Of a stretch of DNA of 64,000 bases, positions 41,241-49,740 are shown piece after piece. Location: NCBI GenBank assembly GCA_001804805.1, contig MHBH01000005.1:124001-188000 (forward strand), in the 5' to 3' direction. Within the stretch, counting starts at the first letter, position 1; each line of letters starts with the position of its first letter. This DNA comes from Lentisphaerae bacterium GWF2_49_21 (GTDB lineage Bacteria > Verrucomicrobiota > Lentisphaeria > Victivallales > GWF2-50-93). Under the pieces are notes generated by a model. It did not search any database. It was not told the DNA's origin and saw only the letters and a list, made by a program, of their open reading frames with translations. The position numbers and the translations under genes are program-made.

Positions 41241-43295
41241 ATGAAAACCAAAATATCTTCAGGAAAAGTTGAGATCGAATTTGCTGGAAATGACAAGCAG
41301 CTTTGGTCATATAAAAAACAGGGATGCAAAATCTCAGTTCCGGCTCCAGTATTCGAAATTGACGGACGCAAGACCGTTCTTTCCGTTGATTCCTTCTGCG
41401 AAAGATCAAAAAGCAAAGTTGTGTCCGGAGTTACGGAATATGTCCTGGAAGGCAAGACAAAGTCAAAAACTCATCTGAAACTCCAGCTTGTCCTGCGAAT
41501 TTCGCAGAAATCTCCGTTCGTCAGATTCCGCTACATCCTCTCCGGCGATGCCAGGCTTACACGAAGTTCAGAACATGATTCGATCACATATCTCACCCTG
41601 GACATGAAGGCTGCAAAAGAAGTCCGTGAAGTTCGACTCAGCGATTTTGATGAGCTTGTCCATAGTTATATTCCTTCGGAAGAGAATGTCCCGGCGCAAT
41701 CTTTCAAAGACAAGATGGCATTGATGGGGCCGATACTGTGCGGAAACGACTCGAAAAAATCATGGCTCTGCGCCTATGAACATGGCTCCCAACCGCCATT
41801 CCGGTTCCTAGAATATGTGCTTGGGCCTGACAGGAAAATTGATCTGCGGGCCGTCCGCGGAAACTACTGCGACGGCTATGACCTGAAAAAAGGATATGAG
41901 ACAGTCTGGTTCGATATTGGCGTCGTTGATGGAAATATTGATGAACTCGCCAAGGCATGGCGTGAATTCGTCCTGCGCTGGATGAGCCCCAATTCAGCGA
42001 GCCGCACTCCTTATATATTCTATAACACTTGGAACTTCCAGGAGCGTCATCAGGCCTGGGAAAAGGGCAAGTATCTCGACCACATGAACGAGAAGAGGAT
42101 GCTTGAGGAGATTGAAGTGGCTCACAAGATGGGCATCGATGTATTTGTCCTCGATACAGGATGGTACCAGAAGACCGGTGACTGGGAAGTCAACATGAAG
42201 ACTTTTCCGCACGGGCTCGACCGTATCCGCGAAAAACTTTCCAAATATAAAATGAAGCTCGGGCTCTGGTTTTCCCCGACCCATGCCGCAGTCACAAGCA
42301 GGCTTGCCAAGAAACATCCTGACTGCCTGATGTCATGGAATGGCAAGAAGAGCACGCCAAATGCCGTATGGGAAACAGAGGAGAGCAGCTCCTATTGCCT
42401 TTGCAGTCCGTACTGGGAATCATTTGCCGACGAACTCATCCGTTGTGTGAAGGAACTCGGGGTGACTTATTTCAAGTGGGACGCGATCGGACAGTTCGGC
42501 TGCGATGATCCGGGACATCTCCACGGCACTTCGCGAAATTCGCAGGAGGAACGCGCCGACTGCTATGCGTTCGAGCAGGTCAGGTATATGTCGAAAATCA
42601 TTGACCGTGTCTGCGCGGCGTGCCCCGAGGCAATAGTCGATTTTGATATCACCGAAGGACACCGTTCCGTCGGTCTGGCATTTCTTGCATCCGGAAAATA
42701 TTTTCTCATCAACAATGGTCCATACTACAGATCATTCGATGATCCGCAGTATGCGCCGGGCGGTGGAATGGGAAGCAACGTCTTTGTATTTCCGGGACCT
42801 GCGCGCGCACGCCTCTGCCGTCATCCTCTCGGATATGACAGATGGGTACCGTCGGTGCTTTTCCTGACACATTTCCTTCCTGACGATCCGGAGTCATCAC
42901 AGCTGATAAACATCGCCTCGATGATTCTCGGTCAGAACGGGATATGGGGCGATCTTCCGAAGATTTCCCCGGATGGAGTGAAACTCTACGGGCGTCTACT
43001 TGGATATTACAAGCAGGTCCGTGATGAAGTAACTGAGGCGTTCCCTGTGCGTTCCGGTTTCGTTGGCTGCAATCCGGAGATCCACGAGAAGATCGGGAAG
43101 AATGGCAAAGGCGTTGTTTGCGCATTCACCGACAACAAGGGTGCGTATCGCTACATCACTTCCAGGCGCGTCAATAAGAAGATAAAGACCAGCGATGACG
43201 TCGTAAAGATCAAAATCCTGAAGGATGGTCGTGCGGAAATAATCTTCAACTTCGAGCGTGGCGGTGCGAAGATCGCATTTTTCGGGACGGAGTAG
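41241..43295 (+). CDS. GH36-like alpha-galactosidase family protein
   Basis: A 684-residue protein: an N-terminal beta-sandwich (1-240), a TIM barrel (245-560) and a C-terminal beta domain. YNTWNFQERH...HKMGIDVFVLDTGWYQKTGDWEVNMKTFPHGLDRIREKLSKYKMKLGLWFSPTHA is the GH36/clan-D barrel pattern. The candidate nucleophile is Asp414 in YFKWDAIGQFG, and DFDITEGHRSVG supplies a later acidic residue. It probably removes alpha-galactosyl or related residues in the cytoplasm, since no signal peptide is seen. The sugar specificity is unproven. It follows a repeat region and is not tied to an operon. Confidence 0.87.
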   Translation: MKTKISSGKVEIEFAGNDKQLWSYKKQGCKISVPAPVFEIDGRKTVLSVDSFCERSKSKVVSGVTEYVLEGKTKSKTHLKLQLVLRISQKSPFVRFRYILSGDARLTRSSEHDSITYLTLDMKAAKEVREVRLSDFDELVHSYIPSEENVPAQSFKDKMALMGPILCGNDSKKSWLCAYEHGSQPPFRFLEYVLGPDRKIDLRAVRGNYCDGYDLKKGYETVWFDIGVVDGNIDELAKAWREFVLRWMSPNSASRTPYIFYNTWNFQERHQAWEKGKYLDHMNEKRMLEEIEVAHKMGIDVFVLDTGWYQKTGDWEVNMKTFPHGLDRIREKLSKYKMKLGLWFSPTHAAVTSRLAKKHPDCLMSWNGKKSTPNAVWETEESSSYCLCSPYWESFADELIRCVKELGVTYFKWDAIGQFGCDDPGHLHGTSRNSQEERADCYAFEQVRYMSKIIDRVCAACPEAIVDFDITEGHRSVGLAFLASGKYFLINNGPYYRSFDDPQYAPGGGMGSNVFVFPGPARARLCRHPLGYDRWVPSVLFLTHFLPDDPESSQLINIASMILGQNGIWGDLPKISPDGVKLYGRLLGYYKQVRDEVTEAFPVRSGFVGCNPEIHEKIGKNGKGVVCAFTDNKGAYRYITSRRVNKKIKTSDDVVKIKILKDGRAEIIFNFERGGAKIAFFGTE

Positions 43296-43309
43296 GTGGA
43301 GATAAGCCT

Positions 43310-43630
43310 TCAAGAAGATGGTGGAGAGGGATTATCTGAAGATGCCTGATTAGATTTTATTCTTGCTATGATTATTTTAATTACTGCAAGCAGTACTATG
43401 CTCAAAATAATTTGCCAAAGCAACATAAAAATAAAATTTATGGGTGTTGATAAAGATAATAATACTGGCCATGCCAATGAATAAGCCCCCAATTTATTAA
43501 CCAAAATTTCAATCTCAGAATAGTGGTCAGCGCTGCTTGTAGTTGTGCATATTCCGGCAAGTAAAAACATAATTAATGTTAGGCCTAAGATTATAACTAT
43601 TTCTTTTGATTTAACAATAATTATTTTCAT
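43310..43630 (-). CDS. small two-helix membrane protein, unknown
   Basis: A 106-residue AT-rich gene. One hydrophobic helix (about 10-30) is followed by a polar, Ser/Thr/Glu-containing loop and a second long helix (about 60-90), then a Ser/Pro-rich tail. No family is recognised. It could be a phage- or stress-related membrane peptide or simply a poorly conserved protein; composition is lower in GC than neighbouring genes. Confidence 0.45.
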   Translation of the reverse strand: MKIIIVKSKEIVIILGLTLIMFLLAGICTTTSSADHYSEIEILVNKLGAYSLAWPVLLSLSTPINFIFMLLWQIILSIVLLAVIKIIIARIKSNQASSDNPSPPSS

Positions 43631-43707
43631 GGCTATTATTTGATCTGGTTCCCGCTTTTATGAAAGTTACAACGGTACAAATAGGAAATCAAGAGGATTT
43701 TGCTCTT

Positions 43708-43856
43708 ATGTCAGGCGCTTTGGACTGACCGTGGGAGTGCGTGTGACGAAGTCACCGCTTTGTGTCGCAAAATTCATTTTGCGAATCTTTATTACGAGAA
43801 ATAAATTTCTCTGAACAAGGCGGTAACAAGTTCCCGCACTCCATGTGATTCGTTCT
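43708..43856. repeat. chain of mini-hairpins with TTGGAGTGC frame, copy 2 (reversed)
   Basis: Reverse orientation relative to 55147. Beads are GTGAC-gaa-GTCAC (43743-43755), CGCAAAAT-tc-ATTTTGCG (43766-43783) and GAGAAAT-aa-ATTTCTC (43796-43811), framed by ATGTCAGGCGCTTTGGACTG and GCACTCCATGTGATTCG. A 28-base fragment of the 8389-type element is at 43900-43927. No gene is seen in 43631-44050. Confidence 0.65.
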
Positions 43857-44050
43857 CCGCTGGAGAACTCATCAGAAGACATTCGAAAGATATTGCATGA
43901 AGACACGCTATAGCTGTGAACTCCAACGAGAGAGTTCCCCGGAAAACATAGGCCAATCAAATCCAAGAACATGTCTTGCGACATTAACTACAAACATATT
44001 CAATAATTGCATTCGTTCGTAGTTAAGCTCGCAAGAGCTGTTCTTGGAAT

Positions 44051-45280
44051 TTACTTTGATTTCTTTCTGTATATCTCCAGCGCTCCGGGGAAGGGGCTGA
44101 GGGCGCGTTCGCAGATTCCGAGGGAGTAGGCGATTGCCACACCATAGTTCGTGATGGGGACACCAGCTTCACGGCATTTCAGGATTCTTGAGAGAAGAAG
44201 GCGTCTGTTGAAGGTGCAGCTCCCGCAATGGATTATCAGTTTGTATTTTTTTATGTCGTCAGGGAAATCACAACCCTGTGTGTGTTCGAAATTAAGTTTG
44301 CCGCCGACGTATTGCGTCAGCCACCTGGGTATTTTTATTCTTCCGATGTCTTCACCGATCGGGTGATGCGTACATGCCTCCGCCATCAGGATTTTGTCGC
44401 CGGGCTTAAGTTTTTCAATGGCTAGGGCGCCTTCGACGAAAGTGTCGAGATCCCCTTTGAACCTGGCGAAGAGGATTGAGAAGGAGGTTAAAGGAATATT
44501 GTCAGGAGTGTCTGCCGCAACCTTGAGGAAGGCCTGCGAATCCGTAACGACAATGTTCGGCGGACGTTTTAGGCGTTCGAGTGCGTCGCGCAGTTCGCGT
44601 TCCTTTACTACCATGCAGTATGAATCATTGTCGAGGATGTCTCGGATCGTCTGTACCTGCGGGAGGATCAGCCTTCCCTTGGGAGCTTCAAGGTCTATTG
44701 GAACCACGAGCATTGCCAGGCTTCCCGGAGGAAGGAGATCGCCGACGACTGATTTTTCGGAGATGAACTCTTCGGGGACGTTCTTTATTAGCATGTCCCG
44801 GAGCTCGTCGATTCCACTGCCTTCGGTCGCCACAGTTTCAATATAAGATAGTTTTAAGGCATTCAGTCGGCTGATGAGTTTTTGCGTAGGCTTGGAAGTG
44901 TCAGACTTGTTGAGGACTGCGATTACCGGAATTCCCTTTTTCCTGAATGCCTTAAAAATATTTTCTTCGAATTTTCCCCATTCACCCGCCTCTACCACGA
45001 TCATTGCGAGTTCAGTGCGCTCGAAGATCTTTTTCGTCTTGTTCACCCGCATTTTACCGAGAGCACCGCTGTCATCAATGCCGGCCGTGTCGATGAAAAG
45101 CACAGGCCCGATCGGAAGGAGTTCCATGGGCTTTTCCACAGGATCGGTGGTGGTTCCGGCGACATCGGAGACAATCGACACCTGCTGTTTTGTAAGGGCG
45201 TTGAGAAGCGAGGATTTCCCGACGTTCCTGCGTCCGAAGATCCCGATGTGGAGCCGTAAGCCTTTTGGTGTGGATTGCAT
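44051..45280 (-). CDS. hydF: [FeFe]-hydrogenase maturation GTPase
   Basis: Scaffold on which the two-iron subcluster of [FeFe]-hydrogenase is assembled. The 409 residues comprise an N-terminal Era-like GTPase (GRRNVGKSSLLNAL; DTAGIDD; NKSD), a dimerisation domain and a C-terminal Fe-S domain with EACTHHPIGEDIGRIKIPRWL and IIHCGSCTFNRR, whose Cys/His residues bind the 4Fe-4S cluster. Its presence implies anaerobic hydrogen metabolism. hydE, hydG and the hydrogenase itself are not in this window. A hairpin-chain repeat lies directly in front of it. Confidence 0.95.
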   Translation of the reverse strand: MQSTPKGLRLHIGIFGRRNVGKSSLLNALTKQQVSIVSDVAGTTTDPVEKPMELLPIGPVLFIDTAGIDDSGALGKMRVNKTKKIFERTELAMIVVEAGEWGKFEENIFKAFRKKGIPVIAVLNKSDTSKPTQKLISRLNALKLSYIETVATEGSGIDELRDMLIKNVPEEFISEKSVVGDLLPPGSLAMLVVPIDLEAPKGRLILPQVQTIRDILDNDSYCMVVKERELRDALERLKRPPNIVVTDSQAFLKVAADTPDNIPLTSFSILFARFKGDLDTFVEGALAIEKLKPGDKILMAEACTHHPIGEDIGRIKIPRWLTQYVGGKLNFEHTQGCDFPDDIKKYKLIIHCGSCTFNRRLLLSRILKCREAGVPITNYGVAIAYSLGICERALSPFPGALEIYRKKSK

Positions 45281-45299
45281 ATATGTTAGTTTCCGATTA

Positions 45300-45424
45300 T
45301 ATGATGCGAAGCATCCTTGGAGTGCGGTAGCTTGCTACCGCCTTTTGAAGACAAGCTTGCTTGTCATTATAATTACGCGGAGCGAGCTCCGCTAAACAAG
45401 GCTGAAGCAAGCTTCAGCACTCCA
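45300..45424. repeat. chain of five perfect mini-hairpins
   Basis: In 116 bases five hairpins follow each other: GATGC-gaa-GCATC (45303), CGGTAGC-tt-GCTACCG (45325), GACAAGC-tt-GCTTGTC (45350), GCGGAGC-ga-GCTCCGC (45377) and GCTGAAGC-aa-GCTTCAGC (45401). Four share a core AGC-NN-GCT. TTGGAGTGC and GCACTCCA frame the last four. It occupies nearly all of the space between hydF and the next gene. Confidence 0.8.
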
Positions 45425-45431
45425 TATTGGT

Positions 45432-46232
45432 TTATTTTATCTCCCTTGCCAGTACGATCCTGAAGCCGATGTCGGCCGCCTTGAAATCCACCTTGTCGGC
45501 GTATCTTGTCGAGGAACGCAGGAACTTCGTATCAAAGCACCAGCTTCCGCCTCTGAGTATCTTGTGATCGCCCATTGTCGAGACGGGATCGACGGCGGCG
45601 TCCTTGTACGTGTCGGTCTTGACGCCTTTTTCTCCGTATTCGCAGGAGTCGAGACACCATTCCCAGACGTTGCCGTGCATGTCATATATGCCCCATGGAT
45701 TTGGAGATTTAGTTGCAACTGGCTGGGTGCTGTTCTTGCTGTTGCCTCCGTTCCATGAGATGTCATCTGTCTTGCCGGCGAAGTCTCCAGTGGTTCCTGC
45801 CCGGCAAGCATATTCCCATTCGGCTTCGGTAGGCAGGCGGTAGATGTATCCCTGGGGCAGTCGCCCTTCCTTCTTCTCCAGTTCATTCAATTTTGTACAG
45901 AAAGCAATGGCGTCGTTCCAGGAGATCTGCTCGGCAGGGGCGTTGCTTCCCTCGTAAAGGCTTGGATTTTTTCCGGAAATCTTCTCGTATTGGGACTGGG
46001 TAATCTCGGTTTTTCCAATCCAGAATTCCGTGGTTATCTTCACCTTGTGTACCGGCTTCTCGTCATCGGTCCACTGGTCGGAGCCCATGGTGAATTCGCC
46101 TGGCTCGACGTTTATCAGCGCAAGGCCGATGGAATTGACTGCTTTGAAACTGTCGCCTGCCGGCTCGGACGACATGCATCCGGCGGCAAGGAACAATGAG
46201 GCTAGGACTGGAATAATAATTAAGTTCTTCAT
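45432..46232 (-). CDS. sulfatase-modifying-factor (FGE)-like lipoprotein
   Basis: A 266-residue lipoprotein precursor (lipobox LAAGC, Cys19). The mature domain is an FGE-sulfatase/SUMF1 fold: GEFTMGSDQWTDDEKPVHKVKITTEFWIGKTEITQSQYE, ISWNDAIAFCTKLNELEKKEG, YRLPTEAEWEYACRAGTTG, WGIYDMHGNVWEWCLDSC and ILRGGSWCFDTKFLRSSTRYA...IGFRIV. Real FGE has a CxxxxC copper pair at the GGSW/Y segment; here only the first Cys remains (CFDTKF). It is therefore probably a non-catalytic periplasmic relative. GGAGG lies four bases upstream of the ATG. Confidence 0.9.
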   Translation of the reverse strand: MKNLIIIPVLASLFLAAGCMSSEPAGDSFKAVNSIGLALINVEPGEFTMGSDQWTDDEKPVHKVKITTEFWIGKTEITQSQYEKISGKNPSLYEGSNAPAEQISWNDAIAFCTKLNELEKKEGRLPQGYIYRLPTEAEWEYACRAGTTGDFAGKTDDISWNGGNSKNSTQPVATKSPNPWGIYDMHGNVWEWCLDSCEYGEKGVKTDTYKDAAVDPVSTMGDHKILRGGSWCFDTKFLRSSTRYADKVDFKAADIGFRIVLAREIK

Positions 46233-46327
46233 TAGACCTCCGTCAGTTTTTGATTAACTCGTAATATAATCTACTACAATATTTCCACAATGGAAAATGC
46301 TATTATATATGAAGACATAATAAACTT

Positions 46328-46393
46328 GACAGGATAACTGGATTTACATGATAAAATGAATTCAATAAATCCGGAAAATCCTGTAATCCTGTC
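46328..46393. repeat. inverted octad arms upstream of the lipoprotein gene
   Basis: Left units GACAGGAT and AACTGGAT (46328-46343) face right units AATCCTGT and AAATCCTGT (46376-46392) across an AT-rich centre. It fills much of the 46233-46419 gap between the lipoprotein start and the aspA stop. Confidence 0.55.
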
Positions 46394-46419
46394 TAAATAA
46401 TTCTGGCGTTCTATATAGT

Positions 46420-47811
46420 TTAAGAACCGAGTTTCATCACGGCTTCAGCGGAAGTGAGTTCATTGAACTCCTTGGCGGAAAGTATTTTTTTGTCTACAAC
46501 TATTTCGCGGATGGATTTTTTTGATTTGCGGAATTCGCAGGTTATCTCCTGGGCCTTCTCATATCCGATCCTGCCGACGAGCGCGGTCAGGGTCGCGGTG
46601 GAATTCTCCACAAGCCTGCGGCAGACACCCTCATTCACCTTGAGTCCTTCAATGCAATGAACGCAGAGGATGGAGGATGAATTTATGAGGAGATCGAGGC
46701 TTTCCAGATAGGAGTCGGCGAGCAACGGCATGAAGGCGTTCAATTCAAGATGCCCCATCGCACAGGCATGGGCGATGGTTGTGTCGTTTGACATGGCCTT
46801 CAGTGCGGCCTGTATGACAGCCTCCGGGATCACGGGATTAATTTTTCCGGGCATTACGGTCGAACCGGGCTGGCATGCCGGCAGTATGAGTTCTCCTATT
46901 CCTGCGTCAGGACCTGACGACATGAATCTGAGATCGTTCGAGACTTTTACGAGATTGACGGCGCACGCCTTGAGGATTCCGCTGGCTTCGACAAAAGCGT
47001 CGTTGTTCTGAGTGGCATCGACAAGATTCTCGGCGCGAGCAAGTCCGAAGCCAGTGAGGTTTTTAAGATTTTCGAAAACCTTGAAAATATACTGGCGCGG
47101 GGCGCTGATCCCTGTGCCGATGGCAGTGCCTCCGAGATTGACGACGCGGAGACGCTCCTCGCATTTGAAGACACGCCAGCGGTCGCGGCCGAACGCTTCG
47201 GCGTATGCCGACATTGTGCGGCCCATGGTCGTGAGCACGGCATCCTGATACTCCGTCCTGCCGACTTTTACGACATGTGCGAACTCCTTTTCCTTATTCT
47301 GGAATGATTCGAGGAGTGCGACAAGTTTCTTCTCAAGGATTCTCTGCTGGCTTATCGCGGCGACCTTCAAGGCCGTCGGGTAGGTATCGTTTGTCGACTG
47401 GTGCAAGTTTATATCGCCAAGTGGATGGATGAGCTTGTAGTCGCCTGGCTTCTTGCCGAGTATGATGAGTGCGCGGTTTGCGAGAACCTCATTTACGTTC
47501 ATGTTTGTGGAAGTACCGGCTCCGCCCTGGAGCGCATCGACAATGATGTGTCCGGCGAGTTTTCCGGAAGCCATCTCTTCGCACGCTTGACGGATCGCTT
47601 CAAACTTCTTGTTCTCGAGCTTCCCGAGTTCGTGGTTTGTCATTGCGCAGGCAAGCTTCACCAGACCGTAGGCATGGATGAGCGCGGGATTGACATGGCG
47701 TCCTGACAACGGGAAGTTCTTGACGGCACGGAGAGTCTGGATGCCGTATAGAACATCCGACGGCACCTTCATTTCTCCAAGCAAATCTTTTTCTGTCCTG
47801 AGTTTTGACAT
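46420..47811 (-). CDS. aspA: aspartate ammonia-lyase
   Basis: Reversibly deaminates L-aspartate to fumarate and ammonia. The 463-residue protein belongs to the fumarase/aspartase superfamily: QGGAGTSTNMNVNEVLANRA, HQSTNDTYPTALKVAA and the signature GSTVMPGKINPVIPE with the catalytic Ser loop. QGGAGTSTNM is characteristic of AspA, whereas fumarase class II has the Q(S)GSGTQTNMN variant. The start at MSKLRTEKD (47811) fits family N-termini; an ATG eight codons upstream is possible. It may feed fumarate to an anaerobic respiration or to NadB. Confidence 0.92.
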   Translation of the reverse strand: MSKLRTEKDLLGEMKVPSDVLYGIQTLRAVKNFPLSGRHVNPALIHAYGLVKLACAMTNHELGKLENKKFEAIRQACEEMASGKLAGHIIVDALQGGAGTSTNMNVNEVLANRALIILGKKPGDYKLIHPLGDINLHQSTNDTYPTALKVAAISQQRILEKKLVALLESFQNKEKEFAHVVKVGRTEYQDAVLTTMGRTMSAYAEAFGRDRWRVFKCEERLRVVNLGGTAIGTGISAPRQYIFKVFENLKNLTGFGLARAENLVDATQNNDAFVEASGILKACAVNLVKVSNDLRFMSSGPDAGIGELILPACQPGSTVMPGKINPVIPEAVIQAALKAMSNDTTIAHACAMGHLELNAFMPLLADSYLESLDLLINSSSILCVHCIEGLKVNEGVCRRLVENSTATLTALVGRIGYEKAQEITCEFRKSKKSIREIVVDKKILSAKEFNELTSAEAVMKLGS

Positions 47812-47890
47812 AATAAATGGCCTAAGAATATTCAAGAATTAATGCTATATTATACATTAAAATAACGAATTTAAAATTTTGGAGCTGGAT

Positions 47891-48517
47891 ATGGCTGGAT
47901 TTGCCCTTAAAAAGGAAGAGCATTATACCTGGGCTGACTATCAGAAGTGGCCTGACGGGGAAAGGTGGGAAATTATAGATGGTGAAGCCTACATGATGTC
48001 GCCGGCTCCTTCCACTCGGCACCAAGCCGTTTTAGGGGCTCTTGCAAGGGAATTCTTGAATTATTTTCACAACAAGAAATGCAAGACTCTCCTTTCACCG
48101 GTCGACGTGAAGCTATCTGATGAGGACATAGTCCAGCCCGACATAGTGGTTGTCTGCGACAAGCACCAGATCAAGGAAACTCATATTGAAGGGGCGCCAA
48201 GCCTTGTTGTTGAAATAGTTTCCCCCTCATCCGCAATAAGTGACAGGACGCGTAAGATGCGTCTGTATGCAGAAGCGGGAATAAAGGAATATTGGATTGT
48301 AACTCTTTTCCCTTCCATGGTGGAGATTTTTCTCCTTGACGGGAAAAACTACCGGATGCATAAGGCTTATGACCGCAGTCAAACTCTCGAAAGCGCAACA
48401 TTCAAGAAACTCAAGATAAGCCTCGGTGAAGTATTCGATTTTCCTCTTTTGCCTGAAGAAAAAAAGATTTATGAAGTGAAGGAGTCTCCGGCGAAGTATG
48501 GGGCTTCCAGAAAATAG
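47891..48517 (+). CDS. Uma2-family (DUF820) PD-(D/E)xK protein
   Basis: A 208-residue protein of the Uma2/DUF820 family, a restriction-endonuclease-like fold of unknown biological role that is expanded in cyanobacteria and PVC bacteria. YTWADYQKWPDGERWEIIDGEAYMMSPAPSTRHQ is the standard N-terminus. VQPDIVVVCDKHQ and SLVVEIVSPSSAISDRTRKMRLYAEAGIKEYWIV contain the expected Asp and Glu-x-(Val/Leu) nuclease core. The start at 47891 follows GGAG by six bases. It stands alone, divergent from aspA. Confidence 0.9.
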   Translation: MAGFALKKEEHYTWADYQKWPDGERWEIIDGEAYMMSPAPSTRHQAVLGALAREFLNYFHNKKCKTLLSPVDVKLSDEDIVQPDIVVVCDKHQIKETHIEGAPSLVVEIVSPSSAISDRTRKMRLYAEAGIKEYWIVTLFPSMVEIFLLDGKNYRMHKAYDRSQTLESATFKKLKISLGEVFDFPLLPEEKKIYEVKESPAKYGASRK

Positions 48518-48695
48518 TTCGTCCTAAGAGGCTGAAAGAAATGGTTGAATTTTCCAAGAAGATATTTTCTACACCAGAACTGTATCCAGCGCCTGGATTC
48601 CAGCCGGCAATTAACTCCATGGATATAATTATGTCATCATTTTTCTTTGTTGCAAAGAAAAAAGAATCATGTGTGAAACCGCAGGAAAGGCTTTA

Positions 48696-49484
48696 ATGAC
48701 GACACCAACACAAGATCAGATCTTCCATCGGACGGAGCTCCTTCTCGGGAAGGATGCGATGCAGCGCATCCGCGGCGCAAAGATAATTATTTTCGGGGTA
48801 GGGGGCGTCGGTAGCTGGGCCGCGGAGGCGCTTGTCCGCACCGGCTTCATGCATCTTACTATTGTTGATTCCGACGTCGTCTGCGCGACGAATGTGAACC
48901 GCCAGCTCCAGGCAACATTCCATAATGTAGGAAAACCCAAGGTGGATGAACTGAAGACACGCCTTCTTGCGATAAATCCTGAAGCCGACATAAAGGCGTT
49001 CAAGGAATTCTATGATGAAGGCACATCAGGAGAGTTCGATGTTAGCAAGTATGACTATGTGCTTGATGCGATTGATTCGCTGAAGAGCAAGATTCTCCTT
49101 ATCAAAAAATCCCTGGAGGCAGGCGTCAAGCTTTATTCTTCGATGGGTGCCGGAGTTAAACTTGATCCTACGCAGATACGGACGGTTCCCATAAGCAAGA
49201 CGAAGAATTGTCCGCTGGCCAGGGTGGTCCGTCAACGTCTCCGCAAGGAGAATATCCAGGGCGAGTTCATGTGCGTCTACAGCGAGGAGCTGCCCGTGGA
49301 GAACAAGGGCCGGACCTTCTGCGGGAGCAAGGTCTGTGCATGCCCCGACAAGGACGAAGAGAACCTTTGCATGGCGAAGGCAAAGATCAACGGCACTCTA
49401 GTCCATATAACCGCACCTTTCGGATTTACACTGGCGGGATTGGTTATCCAGGATATTGCGAGGGGGAATTCTACGTCTGTGTAA
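48696..49484 (+). CDS. tcdA: tRNA threonylcarbamoyladenosine dehydratase
   Basis: A ThiF/E1-like enzyme that cyclises t6A37 of tRNA in an ATP-dependent step. The 262 residues begin QIFHRTELLLGKDAMQRIRGAKIIIFGVGGVGSWAAEALVRTG (nucleotide-binding GxGGVG), then IVDSDVVCATNVNRQLQA, KYDYVLDAIDSLKSKILLI and SMGAGVKLDPTQI. These are typical of TcdA/CsdL rather than of MoeB or ThiF. GGAAAGG precedes the ATG at 48696; an in-frame ATG at 48669 lacks a site. It is followed by a long palindromic repeat. Confidence 0.93.
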   Translation: MTTPTQDQIFHRTELLLGKDAMQRIRGAKIIIFGVGGVGSWAAEALVRTGFMHLTIVDSDVVCATNVNRQLQATFHNVGKPKVDELKTRLLAINPEADIKAFKEFYDEGTSGEFDVSKYDYVLDAIDSLKSKILLIKKSLEAGVKLYSSMGAGVKLDPTQIRTVPISKTKNCPLARVVRQRLRKENIQGEFMCVYSEELPVENKGRTFCGSKVCACPDKDEENLCMAKAKINGTLVHITAPFGFTLAGLVIQDIARGNSTSV

Positions 49485-49508
49485 TCTGTTCGGAGCTGAA
49501 TGTATTTA

Positions 49509-49737
49509 TGTCGCCACCATGCGGGGGCTTCTTTAATTTTTATATTCATATTTCCCCACGCTGGCGCATGGGGCTATAATATTCCACCCTCTGCGAGGGC
49601 TAAGAACTTGAAGTCCGCGCAGTATTTTATTAATTATTAGCCTCCGCAGGATGGCGAAATTATGTAGCCCCATGCGTAAGCGTGGGGATTTTATGAATTT
49701 GAAATATAAAATAAGTCCCCGAAGGGCGGCGGCATAT
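49509..49737. repeat. long imperfect palindrome abutting the mnmE stop
   Basis: About 230 bases with nested complementary arms: CGCCACCATGCGGGGGC faces a CCCGAAGGGCGGCG-type end, CCCCACGC-tggc-GCATGGGG (49555-49574) faces CCCCATGC-gtaa-GCGTGGGG (49669-49688), and an inner bead CCCTC-tgc-GAGGG lies in between. It spans nearly all of the space between tcdA and mnmE and ends about four bases from the mnmE stop codon. Confidence 0.7.
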
Positions 49738-49740
49738 TCT

